The notes under the pieces are model-generated. The model saw only the letters and a list, made by a program, of their open reading frames with translations. It had not been told where the DNA came from and did no database searches. Shown here in pieces: positions 1 through 5,539 of a stretch of DNA of 6,679 nucleotides. Positions within the stretch are counted from its first letter, which is position 1. Every line of letters begins with the position of its first letter. The DNA is from Treponema sp. (GTDB lineage Bacteria; Spirochaetota; Spirochaetia; Treponematales; Breznakiellaceae): the NCBI GenBank assembly GCA_031274565.1, contig JAISPY010000126.1:1-6679 (forward strand). Direction: 5' to 3'. The translations under genes were made by a program, and so were the position numbers.

Positions 1-28
1 CCAAGCACAAAGGCACGTATTTTTTCAT
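1..28 (-). CDS. Start of a gene cut by the left edge; possible exported protein (partial)
   Basis: On the minus strand an ATG at 28-26 opens a frame reading MKKYVPLCL before the window ends. A purine-rich ribosome binding site (GGAAGGAAG, about 33-41) sits at normal distance, and the start lies only 13 bases after the stop of the upstream lipoprotein gene, so the two are probably one transcript. Two lysines followed by hydrophobic residues and a cysteine fit the beginning of a signal peptide. Nine codons are too few to assign a family. Confidence rests on the start signal and tight spacing only. Confidence 0.55.
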
Positions 29-41
29 GGCGCTTCCTTCC

Positions 42-1700
42 TTAAAAATTAATGGTTTGCTCAATAGCAGCGGTAGCATCCACCACCAAGGAAAAGTCAA
101 ATTGCATGTCCCTGCCAATGCTAAGGATACCTGGTTCCCCTGGTTCCTCTCTCCTGATGAGGATTTCATACTGGGGACTAAACGGATAGGGCAATTCACC
201 CCCGTTAATTTCGAGGCGAGGATACTCCTCCGGTGTTCCAGAGGGCAACTTGGTTTTTGTTGATAATGATGTATTCTTTCCTGTGGCATATATCGCTAAT
301 GCCATATCGCTCAGGAATACCGTATTGGTATAATCCTTTAGGGTAATTGTAATATCCCCCAGGTTTTTAAGTAAATCATCATCTTTACCGGTCCTACCGA
401 ATAAATCACTGTCCGTATTGCTGGGCTTAGGCAATATATCACCCAGATCAAGTTTGGCATAGTCCTTCTGATACTTCGGATTGTTCGGCTCACCGAAAAC
501 CTTAAACTCGAGGGGGATATTGATAAGCAGCTCCGCAATAACCATAGAATTTTGCTGCCCAGACGACGTTATAGAAGTCTCCTGTACCGCAATCTCATAC
601 GTTAAGGTACTGGTACCGGCGCTAAACAAGCCGGCAAGATCGATTTCTCTGTCGATGCTGCTGGGCAATGGTATTGCTCCTGTAGCAGTACTACTGTCCT
701 CATTAAACGTCATGGAATCGAGAGACCTTGAGGTTATTGATTCACCATTTACCAGGAGCGTCTCCCCGCTACTCAGGGTCATCGTCCCGTTGGTATTAGG
801 GGGTAAGCCTGAGATAAACACATACGCCGGCACTCCTGCAAACGTAACATCATTCCCCAGATAGCTGGTCAGATCGCCAAAATTAACCTCATCCGTTCCG
901 GTAAATTTACCGTTTTCACCCGGATACAGGAGCGCCGAATCCCAGTTAAAGTTCAGTTCCGTTTCATACGTAGTACCCCCGCCGGATACGGGACCCACCA
1001 ATCTGGCATATACCCGTATTTCCTGGCTGTCCGGTTCAGATTGTTGCAGCAGGGTATATCCGTCGCCGGTAAATACCAAATCTCCGTTCTCCGATGTTGT
1101 CCCCTTGCGATAGTCAGCAATTCCCACCTGGGGTATTTTCAGTTCCAGCGCATTCTGGATATCCGCTCCTCCTCCCACTAGGCTCAGTCCCGCTGTCTTG
1201 TTAAGCACAACATCCTTCATCCATTCTTTAATGGCTCCCAAGGTGATTTTGAATAGCGGCTCGGAAGGCTCGGAAGAACTAGGTCCATCCTGGGATATAT
1301 ACACCGGATTGGTCTCCGATATTCCCCCACCCAGTATAGGGGGAATCGGGAGGTCCGGTACCTTAATATCATCCGCGTTGTCTATATGATTCTGTAAATT
1401 CAGGTTCAACTGCGCAATTTCATACCGCACCAGGTAGGTCTGCACCGGAGGGGTATCCGTATTGCTGGAGGCCGCCTGGTAGTCATACAGAACCACCTTA
1501 GCGCCCCCGCCTATCATCTCCTGAATCTTAGCGCGCCCGATATAGTCGTTTATCGACTCGCTTGCTTCAAAAGGATTACCCAGGGGAAGATGCACCCCCG
1601 GGCTGCCTTTAACCGTTAAGGACTCGGGAAGTTCAAATCCGCAAGACCCTATGAAAAACACGAATATAACCCACCACAACCCTTGTACTGTTCTTTTCAT
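42..1700 (-). CDS. Putative surface or periplasmic lipoprotein of unknown function, 552 aa
   Basis: The N-terminus has a basic start (MKR), a hydrophobic stretch at about residues 8-18 and a lipobox-like FIGSC with the acceptor cysteine at residue 20. This predicts Sec export, lipidation and cleavage before Cys20; isoleucine at -3 is a departure from the classic leucine but is common in spirochaetes. The mature part shows no enzymatic motif I recognise. It is rich in Ser, Thr, Gly and Pro with alternating hydrophobic segments, suggesting a mostly beta-strand protein. It has a Ser/Pro/Glu-rich linker at about 137-148, an acidic stretch near 430-443, and a C-terminal strand ending in phenylalanine. 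The start has an AGGGAG box (1710-1715) nine bases upstream. A second gene begins 13 bases after its stop, so it is probably the first gene of an operon. It may be a structural or ligand-binding surface protein, but this is inference; the family is not recognised. Confidence 0.85.
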   Translation of the reverse strand: MKRTVQGLWWVIFVFFIGSCGFELPESLTVKGSPGVHLPLGNPFEASESINDYIGRAKIQEMIGGGAKVVLYDYQAASSNTDTPPVQTYLVRYEIAQLNLNLQNHIDNADDIKVPDLPIPPILGGGISETNPVYISQDGPSSSEPSEPLFKITLGAIKEWMKDVVLNKTAGLSLVGGGADIQNALELKIPQVGIADYRKGTTSENGDLVFTGDGYTLLQQSEPDSQEIRVYARLVGPVSGGGTTYETELNFNWDSALLYPGENGKFTGTDEVNFGDLTSYLGNDVTFAGVPAYVFISGLPPNTNGTMTLSSGETLLVNGESITSRSLDSMTFNEDSSTATGAIPLPSSIDREIDLAGLFSAGTSTLTYEIAVQETSITSSGQQNSMVIAELLINIPLEFKVFGEPNNPKYQKDYAKLDLGDILPKPSNTDSDLFGRTGKDDDLLKNLGDITITLKDYTNTVFLSDMALAIYATGKNTSLSTKTKLPSGTPEEYPRLEINGGELPYPFSPQYEILIRREEPGEPGILSIGRDMQFDFSLVVDATAAIEQTINF

Positions 1701-1805
1701 ACTCGATCGCTCCCTAAAAATAATAAACCTGACCGGAAAAAGACTAAGCCCTGGTTTAGCCTCGTAAAAAACAAGCTATCCAACCCTAGATTAATCCTGT
1801 TTTTC

Positions 1806-1813
1806 ATTATAAT
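1806..1813 (+). promoter_or_regulatory. Possible -10 box for the hydrolase gene within palindromic ATTATAAT
   Basis: The plus strand carries TATAAT at 1808-1813 inside the palindrome ATTATAAT, which overlaps the minus-strand -10 region. No good -35 hexamer is visible 16-18 bases upstream. If used, it would give a leader of about 70 bases for the gene at 1889. Overlap of the two -10 regions would make the promoters mutually exclusive. The call is weak. Confidence 0.25.
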
Positions 1814-1837
1814 ATCCCTCGCATAAGGGAAATTCAA
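1809..1837 (-). promoter_or_regulatory. Sigma-70-type promoter for the 552-aa lipoprotein gene
   Basis: Read on the minus strand, TTGAAT (1837-1832) is followed after 17 bases by TATTAT (1814-1809). Transcription would start near 1802, giving a leader of about 100 bases before the ATG at 1700. The spacer contains the inverted repeat TCCCT-N6-AGGGA, which would place any bound regulator between the -35 and -10 boxes. The leader also holds a small hairpin (CTAAGC/GTTTAG, 1744-1759). Confidence 0.55.
1815..1830. repeat. Inverted repeat TCCCT-N6-AGGGA in the divergent promoter region
   Basis: Perfect 5-bp arms are separated by six bases. The repeat fills most of the spacer of the predicted minus-strand promoter and lies just downstream of the TATAAT on the plus strand. 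This is a plausible operator position for both divergent genes, but short arms like these can arise by chance. Confidence 0.35.
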
Positions 1838-1888
1838 GTAGAGAAAATTCGAGGTCTCAGAATATGGCTTGAGCGTAAGGAGGAGCGG

Positions 1889-2743
1889 ATGAAATGGGAG
1901 CTTATATACGGAATTGTATACAGCGCGGTGGCGGTACATGGCGTTAGGGCGGATGCGTCAATGGTTACCTATCAAGTCGGGGACCTGGAAGTACACCTCT
2001 TGGTGGAGCAACAGGGTCAAGGAAGCGGTTCCATCCTCTTGGGGGCTTCGGAAGGGAACCTCAACCGGTATATACCCGGTGGGACCTATCAGTCGGAGAC
2101 CAATACCCTGCTCATCCGCAGCCCTGACCGGATACTTCTGGTAGATACTGGCTTCGGGGGAGCGCTTTTCGATCACCTAACACGCCTCGGGATCGATCCT
2201 GACCAGGTGGACGCCGTGCTTCTTACCCACCTGCACGGAGACCACATCGGGGGCCTCCAGACCGCAGGGAAGGCCCGGTTTCCCCGGGCTTCCGTATACC
2301 TGGCTCAACAGGAAAAAACCTATTGGACCGAGACCGCCAGGAATCGTGCTGCGGTGGCGGCCCTTGCCCCCTATGGTTCCCGGGTCCACACCTTTCTGCC
2401 CGCTCCGCTAGGGTCCGCGGAAGAACTCATTCCCGGGATCCGGGCCATCGCTGCCTTTGGACATACCCCAGGGCATACCCTCTACCAGGTGGAATCCAAA
2501 GGCCAAAAGCTACTTATCTGGGGCGATCTGATGCACGTTCAGGACATCCAGTTTCCCCTTCCGGGCATTTCCGTAAGCTATGATACGGATCCCCAGGCTG
2601 CCGGGGCAATACGGAAACAGGTTCTGGACTACGCCGTTCAAAACAAGGTGCCTATTGCCGGTATGCACCTCCGGTACCCCGGCATAGGCACGGTTACGGC
2701 TGAGGGCGAAGGCTATCGGTTTAGCCCGCTCGGGGGCCGATAA
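1889..2743 (+). CDS. Metallo-beta-lactamase-fold hydrolase, possibly exported, 284 aa
   Basis: The protein carries the metal-binding signature of the superfamily: HLHGDH (His114, His116, Asp118, His119), PGHT (His196), GD (Asp213) and a final GMH (His260), a complete set for a two-metal site. The VDTGFGG strand before the first motif and the pattern WGDLMH...DTDP...GMHLRYPGIG near the end resemble the OPHC2-like hydrolase/lactonase branch more than true beta-lactamases. It probably hydrolyses a lactone, ester or phosphoester; the substrate cannot be read from sequence. The start at 1889 is favoured by AAGGAGG at 1877-1883, five bases away. The first 23 residues have a hydrophobic stretch (about 5-17) and an ADA|S site suggestive of a signal peptide, though the n-region lacks net positive charge. 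If Met25 were the true start, the enzyme would be cytoplasmic. It is a single gene facing convergently towards nagB. Confidence 0.9.
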   Translation: MKWELIYGIVYSAVAVHGVRADASMVTYQVGDLEVHLLVEQQGQGSGSILLGASEGNLNRYIPGGTYQSETNTLLIRSPDRILLVDTGFGGALFDHLTRLGIDPDQVDAVLLTHLHGDHIGGLQTAGKARFPRASVYLAQQEKTYWTETARNRAAVAALAPYGSRVHTFLPAPLGSAEELIPGIRAIAAFGHTPGHTLYQVESKGQKLLIWGDLMHVQDIQFPLPGISVSYDTDPQAAGAIRKQVLDYAVQNKVPIAGMHLRYPGIGTVTAEGEGYRFSPLGGR

Positions 2744-2754
2744 ACCGCGGCTCC

Positions 2755-2782
2755 GGGGAAGGCCTCCATACGGAGGATCCCC
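2755..2782 (+). terminator. Possible hairpin terminator after the hydrolase gene
   Basis: Starting 11 bases after the hydrolase stop, GGGG (2755-2758) pairs with CCCC (2779-2782), and inside it CCTCC (2763-2767) pairs with GGAGG (2772-2776) around an ATAC loop. There is a short internal loop (AAGG/AT). The stem is strong but no T-run follows, so it could be an RNA 3'-end stabiliser rather than a classic intrinsic terminator. Confidence 0.35.
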
Positions 2783-2796
2783 ACGAAGCCTAACCA

Positions 2797-2859
2797 TGAG
2801 GCCCGCCTCTCCCCCTAGTATGCCCCTTACCAAAAGGGAGAGCTCTACTACGGTAGTAG
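2797..2859. repeat. Inverted repeats in the convergent intergenic region
   Basis: CTCTCCC (2797-2803) is complementary to GGGAGAG (2836-2842) across a 32-base loop. It is followed at once by a perfect small hairpin, CTACTA-CGG-TAGTAG (2845-2859). No coding sequence is supported here. They may belong to the 3' ends of the two convergent transcripts. Confidence 0.4.
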
Positions 2860-2898
2860 GGTAGTGCATCCGCAGGGCGAGCGCACATAACAATTTTT

Positions 2899-3029
2899 GT
2901 CCACGAATTACGCGAATTACACGGATTAAGAAGGAATCACGCGCTAAAATCCGTTAAGGACCCGTGCATTGGTCCTCAATCAGCGTAATCGGTGGATTTT
3001 TTATCTTTAATTCGCGTTAATTCGCGGAC
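2899..3029. repeat. 131-bp inverted-repeat intergenic element made of 9-10 bp units
   Basis: The ends are near-perfect inverted copies: the left arm (2899-2919) and right arm (3008-3029) both read inward from GTCC(A/G)CGAATTA and differ by one substitution and one inserted base. The left arm is three 9-bp units in tandem: CACGAATTA, CGCGAATTA, CACGGATTA (2902-2928). The right arm has two 10-bp versions, and degenerate units occur inside on the minus strand (2977-2994). Near the centre, GGACC (2958-2962) faces GGTCC (2971-2975), so the whole element could fold into a long hairpin or cruciform. It resembles dispersed palindromic intergenic repeats or MITE-like elements seen in many bacteria; no transposase is present and no clear target duplication is visible. 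Confidence 0.65.
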
Positions 3030-3043
3030 TCTTTTGTTTATAT

Positions 3044-3091
3044 GCGCTGGCCCTGGTCTAGCGCTTTCCCCTCTTTCCCCTAGGGGTGGGG
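3044..3091 (-). terminator. Possible termination or RNA-end structure downstream of nagB
   Basis: In the minus-strand transcript, nagB is followed by C-rich then G-rich blocks (CCCCACCCC, TA, GGGG, AAAGAGGGG; 3091-3068) that can pair. A second hairpin follows, with GCGCT and AGCGC arms at 3044-3064 and an internal GC-rich extension. No T-run follows on the minus strand, so factor-independent termination is uncertain. On the plus strand the same segment reads GGGGTGGGGTGG, a possible weak G-quadruplex. Confidence 0.35.
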
Positions 3092-3125
3092 TGGAGGAGC
3101 CGGCCCCATGCTTTTCTTGAGGGTC

Positions 3126-3929
3126 TTACCGCGGTACGCCGCCTTCGGCTGCCTCGATGTTCTTGAAATACCGTACTGTACTCACCTTGAGTTCATCGGT
3201 GGCATCCTCATCGCAGACGATGATGGCCTTGGGGTGCATCTGGAGACAGGAAAGGGTCCATATATGGGTAACTCCCCCTTCCACGGCGGCTTGCAAGGCC
3301 CGGGCCTTGGCATGACCGCTTACCAGGATAAGTACTTCCCGGGCATCCATGATGGTTCCCACCCCCACGGTGAGCGCGGTAGCGGGAACCTTGCGGAGGT
3401 CCCCCTCAAAGAACCGGGCATTGGCAAGCCGGGTATCAGCGGTGAGGGTCTTGACCCTGGTCCGGGACCGCAAAGACGAACCCGGTTCATTGAAGGCGAT
3501 GTGCCCGTCCGCTCCCATACCGCCCAGGAAAAGCTCGACACCCCCGTATGAAGCGATGCGTTCCTCGTAGGCGCGGCACTCTTCGGTCAAATCCGCGGCC
3601 ATGCCATCGAGGATGTGTACCTGGCGCTGATTAATATCGATATGGGTAAAAAAATTATCCCACATAAACCGGTGGTAACTTTGGGGATGCTCCGCCCCCA
3701 GGCCCACATATTCATCCATGTTAAAGGTAACCACCTGGGCAAAGGATACCTTTTTTTCTTGATAGGCCCTGATAAGCTCCTGGTATATGCCCAAGGGACT
3801 TGAACCGGTGGGCAGTCCCAACACAAAGGGACGCTCAGGCCGGGGATCAAACCGCTTGATCCGGTCCACGATATACGAAGCAGCCCAACAGCTTGCTTCC
3901 CGGTAATCCTTATGAATAACTAGACGCAT
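3126..3929 (-). CDS. nagB: Glucosamine-6-phosphate deaminase NagB, 267 aa
   Basis: Cytoplasmic enzyme converting glucosamine-6-phosphate to fructose-6-phosphate and ammonia, the last step feeding amino sugars into glycolysis. The sequence aligns with E. coli NagB nearly end to end from memory, and the numbering coincides. It has LGLPTGSSP in the phosphate loop (38-45), catalytic Asp72 in FNMDEY, and Asp141, His143 and Glu148 in DGHIAFNEP. Residues of the GlcNAc-6-phosphate allosteric site (Ser152, Arg158, Lys160, Thr161, Tyr254) are also present, which suggests hexameric, allosterically activated behaviour; that is inference from the family. I chose the ATG at 3929 rather than the in-frame TTG at 3950 because it matches the family N-terminus and has a GGGGA box just upstream. 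The gene overlaps the end of nagA by 10 bases, which implies translational coupling. Confidence 0.97.
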   Translation of the reverse strand: MRLVIHKDYREASCWAASYIVDRIKRFDPRPERPFVLGLPTGSSPLGIYQELIRAYQEKKVSFAQVVTFNMDEYVGLGAEHPQSYHRFMWDNFFTHIDINQRQVHILDGMAADLTEECRAYEERIASYGGVELFLGGMGADGHIAFNEPGSSLRSRTRVKTLTADTRLANARFFEGDLRKVPATALTVGVGTIMDAREVLILVSGHAKARALQAAVEGGVTHIWTLSCLQMHPKAIIVCDEDATDELKVSTVRYFKNIEAAEGGVPR

Positions 3930-5110
3930 GATTCCCCGCTCTCCCAACAATTTTTTTTGATGATACCCCCGGCAATAACCAGCAATACCTTAAATTCCCT
4001 ATCAAATACCGTTATATCCCCATCCCGTCCGGGAATAATGGCCCCTTTTCGGCGGTATCCCATAACCTGGGCAGGATTGTACGTGGCGGTCTTTACGGCG
4101 TCTTCCAAGCTGAACCCAAAGGATACCAGGTTCTTAATTCCCTGGATCATGGTCAAGGCTGAACCGGCGATGACGTCATCTTCTTTCCGGTGGAAGGTCC
4201 CGTCATGGAACACCACTTCTTGCCCATTGGCGAAGAAGGGGCCTCCTGCCTGTTCAGTGGGCTTCAGCCCGTCGGTAACCAGCACGATCTTATCCAGGGG
4301 TTTATCCTGTTTGAGGAGCTTAAAGAGATCCGGATGCACATGATACCCGTCCGCAATGATTTCACAGGACATCTCCGGGTGAATGAGCACTGCCCCCACT
4401 GCATTGGGGTTTCGGTGGTCCAGCTTACTCATGGCGTTAAACAGGTGAGTAGCATGGAGTATCCCCGCCTGCATACCTTCCACCATGTGTTCGTATTGCG
4501 CATCCGTATGGCCTGCCTGGAGGACGATCCCCTTCTTGATACCGTAGAGGGCCAATTCCCGCATACCCTTGATTTCCGGAGCCACGGTCATATTGACGAT
4601 ATGCCCGCCGGAAGCCTCCCAGAGCTGTTCCATGAAGGCCATGTTCACCGGTTTGAGGGTCTCAGGCTTTTGGACCCCGAGACGGGCGGCGGATAGAAAG
4701 GGGCCTTCCAGGTGTAAACCCATGATGCGGGCGCCCGGTTCTTTGCCCATAGCCGCCGCGGTTTGCGCTACTGCGGCCAGCATTTGCTCATAGTCCCCAG
4801 GATAGACCGTAGGATTAAAGGCGGTTACCCCGTATTGGACCAGGAGCCGGGACATTTCCCGGATCGAATCAACGGAAGCGTCTTCAGTGCCGTAACCGCC
4901 GAACCCGTGGATATGGGTATCAATGAATCCTGGCGCTATATAGGCTCCCTGGACGTCAATGCACTGGACCTCTCGGGGGAATTGTTTTTGTTCAAACCGT
5001 CGTTGGGAGAAAACGTCCGCCACCATACCGTCCTCAAGCAATACCGCGCAATGCTCCATAGCGGCGAATCCCGTCATTACCATTCCGTTATACAGACAAA
5101 TAGGAACCAT
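3920..5110 (-). CDS. nagA: N-acetylglucosamine-6-phosphate deacetylase NagA, 396 aa
   Basis: Cytoplasmic amidohydrolase removing acetate from GlcNAc-6-phosphate to give glucosamine-6-phosphate, the substrate of the downstream NagB. Recognisable motifs in order: APGFIDTHIHG (59-69), HLEGPF with metal ligand Glu135, AGHTDA with His201, THLFNAMS with His222, ADGYHVHP (253-260), LVTDGL with catalytic Asp280, and AGSALTM (315-321). The THIHG site is conserved (His66, His68); which residues actually bind metal varies between subfamilies, so metal number is uncertain. Length is normal for the family. The ATG at 5110 has GAGGG about five bases upstream. The order nagA-nagB with overlapping ends forms a compact operon. 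No transporter, kinase or NagC/NagR-type regulator lies in the window, so uptake and control genes must be elsewhere. Confidence 0.97.
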   Translation of the reverse strand: MVPICLYNGMVMTGFAAMEHCAVLLEDGMVADVFSQRRFEQKQFPREVQCIDVQGAYIAPGFIDTHIHGFGGYGTEDASVDSIREMSRLLVQYGVTAFNPTVYPGDYEQMLAAVAQTAAAMGKEPGARIMGLHLEGPFLSAARLGVQKPETLKPVNMAFMEQLWEASGGHIVNMTVAPEIKGMRELALYGIKKGIVLQAGHTDAQYEHMVEGMQAGILHATHLFNAMSKLDHRNPNAVGAVLIHPEMSCEIIADGYHVHPDLFKLLKQDKPLDKIVLVTDGLKPTEQAGGPFFANGQEVVFHDGTFHRKEDDVIAGSALTMIQGIKNLVSFGFSLEDAVKTATYNPAQVMGYRRKGAIIPGRDGDITVFDREFKVLLVIAGGIIKKNCWESGESCV

Positions 5111-5132
5111 TATCCCTCAACTTTACCGTTCT

Positions 5133-5138
5133 TTTATA
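5133..5138 (-). promoter_or_regulatory. nagA: Possible -10 box (TATAAA) for nagAB
   Basis: On the minus strand TATAAA lies 22 bases before the nagA ATG and would give a leader of about 16 bases containing the GAGGG ribosome binding site. No convincing -35 hexamer is visible 16-19 bases upstream; instead that position is covered by an inverted GGAACTGCC repeat. This suggests an activator-dependent or regulated promoter. An alternative AT-rich -10 region (TATATTT) lies further upstream at about 5184-5191. Confidence 0.35.
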
Positions 5139-5143
5139 GCTGA

Positions 5144-5205
5144 GGCAGCTCCAAAATCTGACATTGTGGAACTGCCTTATTTTTTAAATATAAGGGAACT
5201 GCTTT
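5144..5205. promoter_or_regulatory. Repeated GGAACTGC boxes, candidate operator for nagAB
   Basis: Two direct copies, GGAACTGCCTT (5168-5178) and GGAACTGCTTT (5195-5205), are 27 bp apart. An inverted copy, GGCAGCTCC (5144-5152), faces the first. Between the two direct copies lies another small inverted repeat, CTTAT-N9-ATAAG (5176-5194). The array sits directly upstream of the predicted -10 box of nagAB. If transcribed from a start further upstream, the 5144-5176 pair could also form a 9-bp RNA hairpin with one G-U pair. It does not match a regulator site I know. Confidence 0.4.
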
Positions 5206-5307
5206 GATTACGCTAGGGTTGGACTGCAAGATCCGGTTCCTCAAGAACTTTTTCTAACGGTTCCCCGCGCTTCCTGGGCAGATGCTCGCTTCCTCCGGTA
5301 AGTCCTG

Positions 5308-5356
5308 AAAAAAGAAACAAAAAACCCTTGACTAAACGCCTCCGCAGGGGTATAAA
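5308..5356 (+). promoter_or_regulatory. Strong sigma-70-type promoter with A-rich upstream tract
   Basis: TTGACT (5328-5333), a 17-base spacer and TATAAA (5351-5356) give a near-consensus promoter pointing right. The 17 bases at 5308-5324 just before the -35 are almost all A, resembling an UP element that contacts the RNA polymerase alpha subunit. Transcription would start at about 5362, roughly 180 bases before the first well-supported ribosome binding site. It is the likely promoter of the 68-codon ORF and the second lipoprotein. Confidence 0.7.
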
Positions 5357-5361
5357 AAACT

Positions 5362-5539
5362 ATGTTTCCAAGCGGTTCCGATTTCTCCCTTTTTTCCTTT
5401 TTCCCATCGGCCAGAAGCACGGCGTACAGTCCCCGCAGGGACTGGTTTGCCGGGATTGGTCCGCGGAATGGGCTTGAGCGGCATAGACCCTATACAGTTA
5501 CAGAGCGGCCTTGGCAGGTCCGTTCACGAGGAGGTTTCT
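5362..5539 (+). promoter_or_regulatory. Structured leader upstream of the C-tract ORF
   Basis: Between the predicted transcription start and the ATG at 5540 lies a leader with a strong hairpin: CAGTCCC (5427-5433), CGCA loop, GGGACTG (5438-5444), extended after an internal loop by CGGC (5420-5423) with GCCG (5449-5452). A weaker CCGAT/ATCGG pair (5378-5382, 5406-5410) lies before it. No known riboswitch class is recognised. A 63-codon frame beginning ATG at 5362 could be leaderless, but it has no ribosome binding site and no recognisable product. Confidence 0.4.

Noticed and set aside
1697..1939. Minus-strand 80-codon frame whose TGA overlaps the lipoprotein ATG
   Set aside because: It runs through the divergent promoter and into the hydrolase gene. 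Its nearest internal ATG (1807) sits at or before the predicted transcription start, and no ribosome binding site is visible.
2510..2893. Minus-strand 127-codon frame across the end of the hydrolase gene
   Set aside because: Most of it is antisense to the well-supported hydrolase gene. It resembles no protein and crosses structured intergenic DNA.
3044..3064. TGGTCTAG resembling a half-site of GntR-family NagR/DasR operators
   Set aside because: It is only a half-site, lies downstream of nagB rather than at a promoter, and is better explained as part of a hairpin.
2744..3125. CRISPR array in the convergent intergenic region
   Set aside because: The repeated units are only 9-10 bp and tandem or inverted, with no regular unique spacers and no cas gene nearby.
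3108..3551. Plus-strand 147-codon frame opposite nagB
   Set aside because: It lies antisense to a clear nagB gene; the Gly/Pro/His-rich translation is typical of a complementary-strand shadow.
3930..3950. TTG at 3950 as an upstream start for nagB
   Set aside because: The family N-terminus begins at the ATG at 3929, and the extra residues would be encoded by the ribosome-binding segment itself.
4190..5143. Plus-strand frames opposite nagA (168 and 126 codons)
   Set aside because: Both are complementary-strand shadows of nagA with no recognisable product or ribosome binding site.
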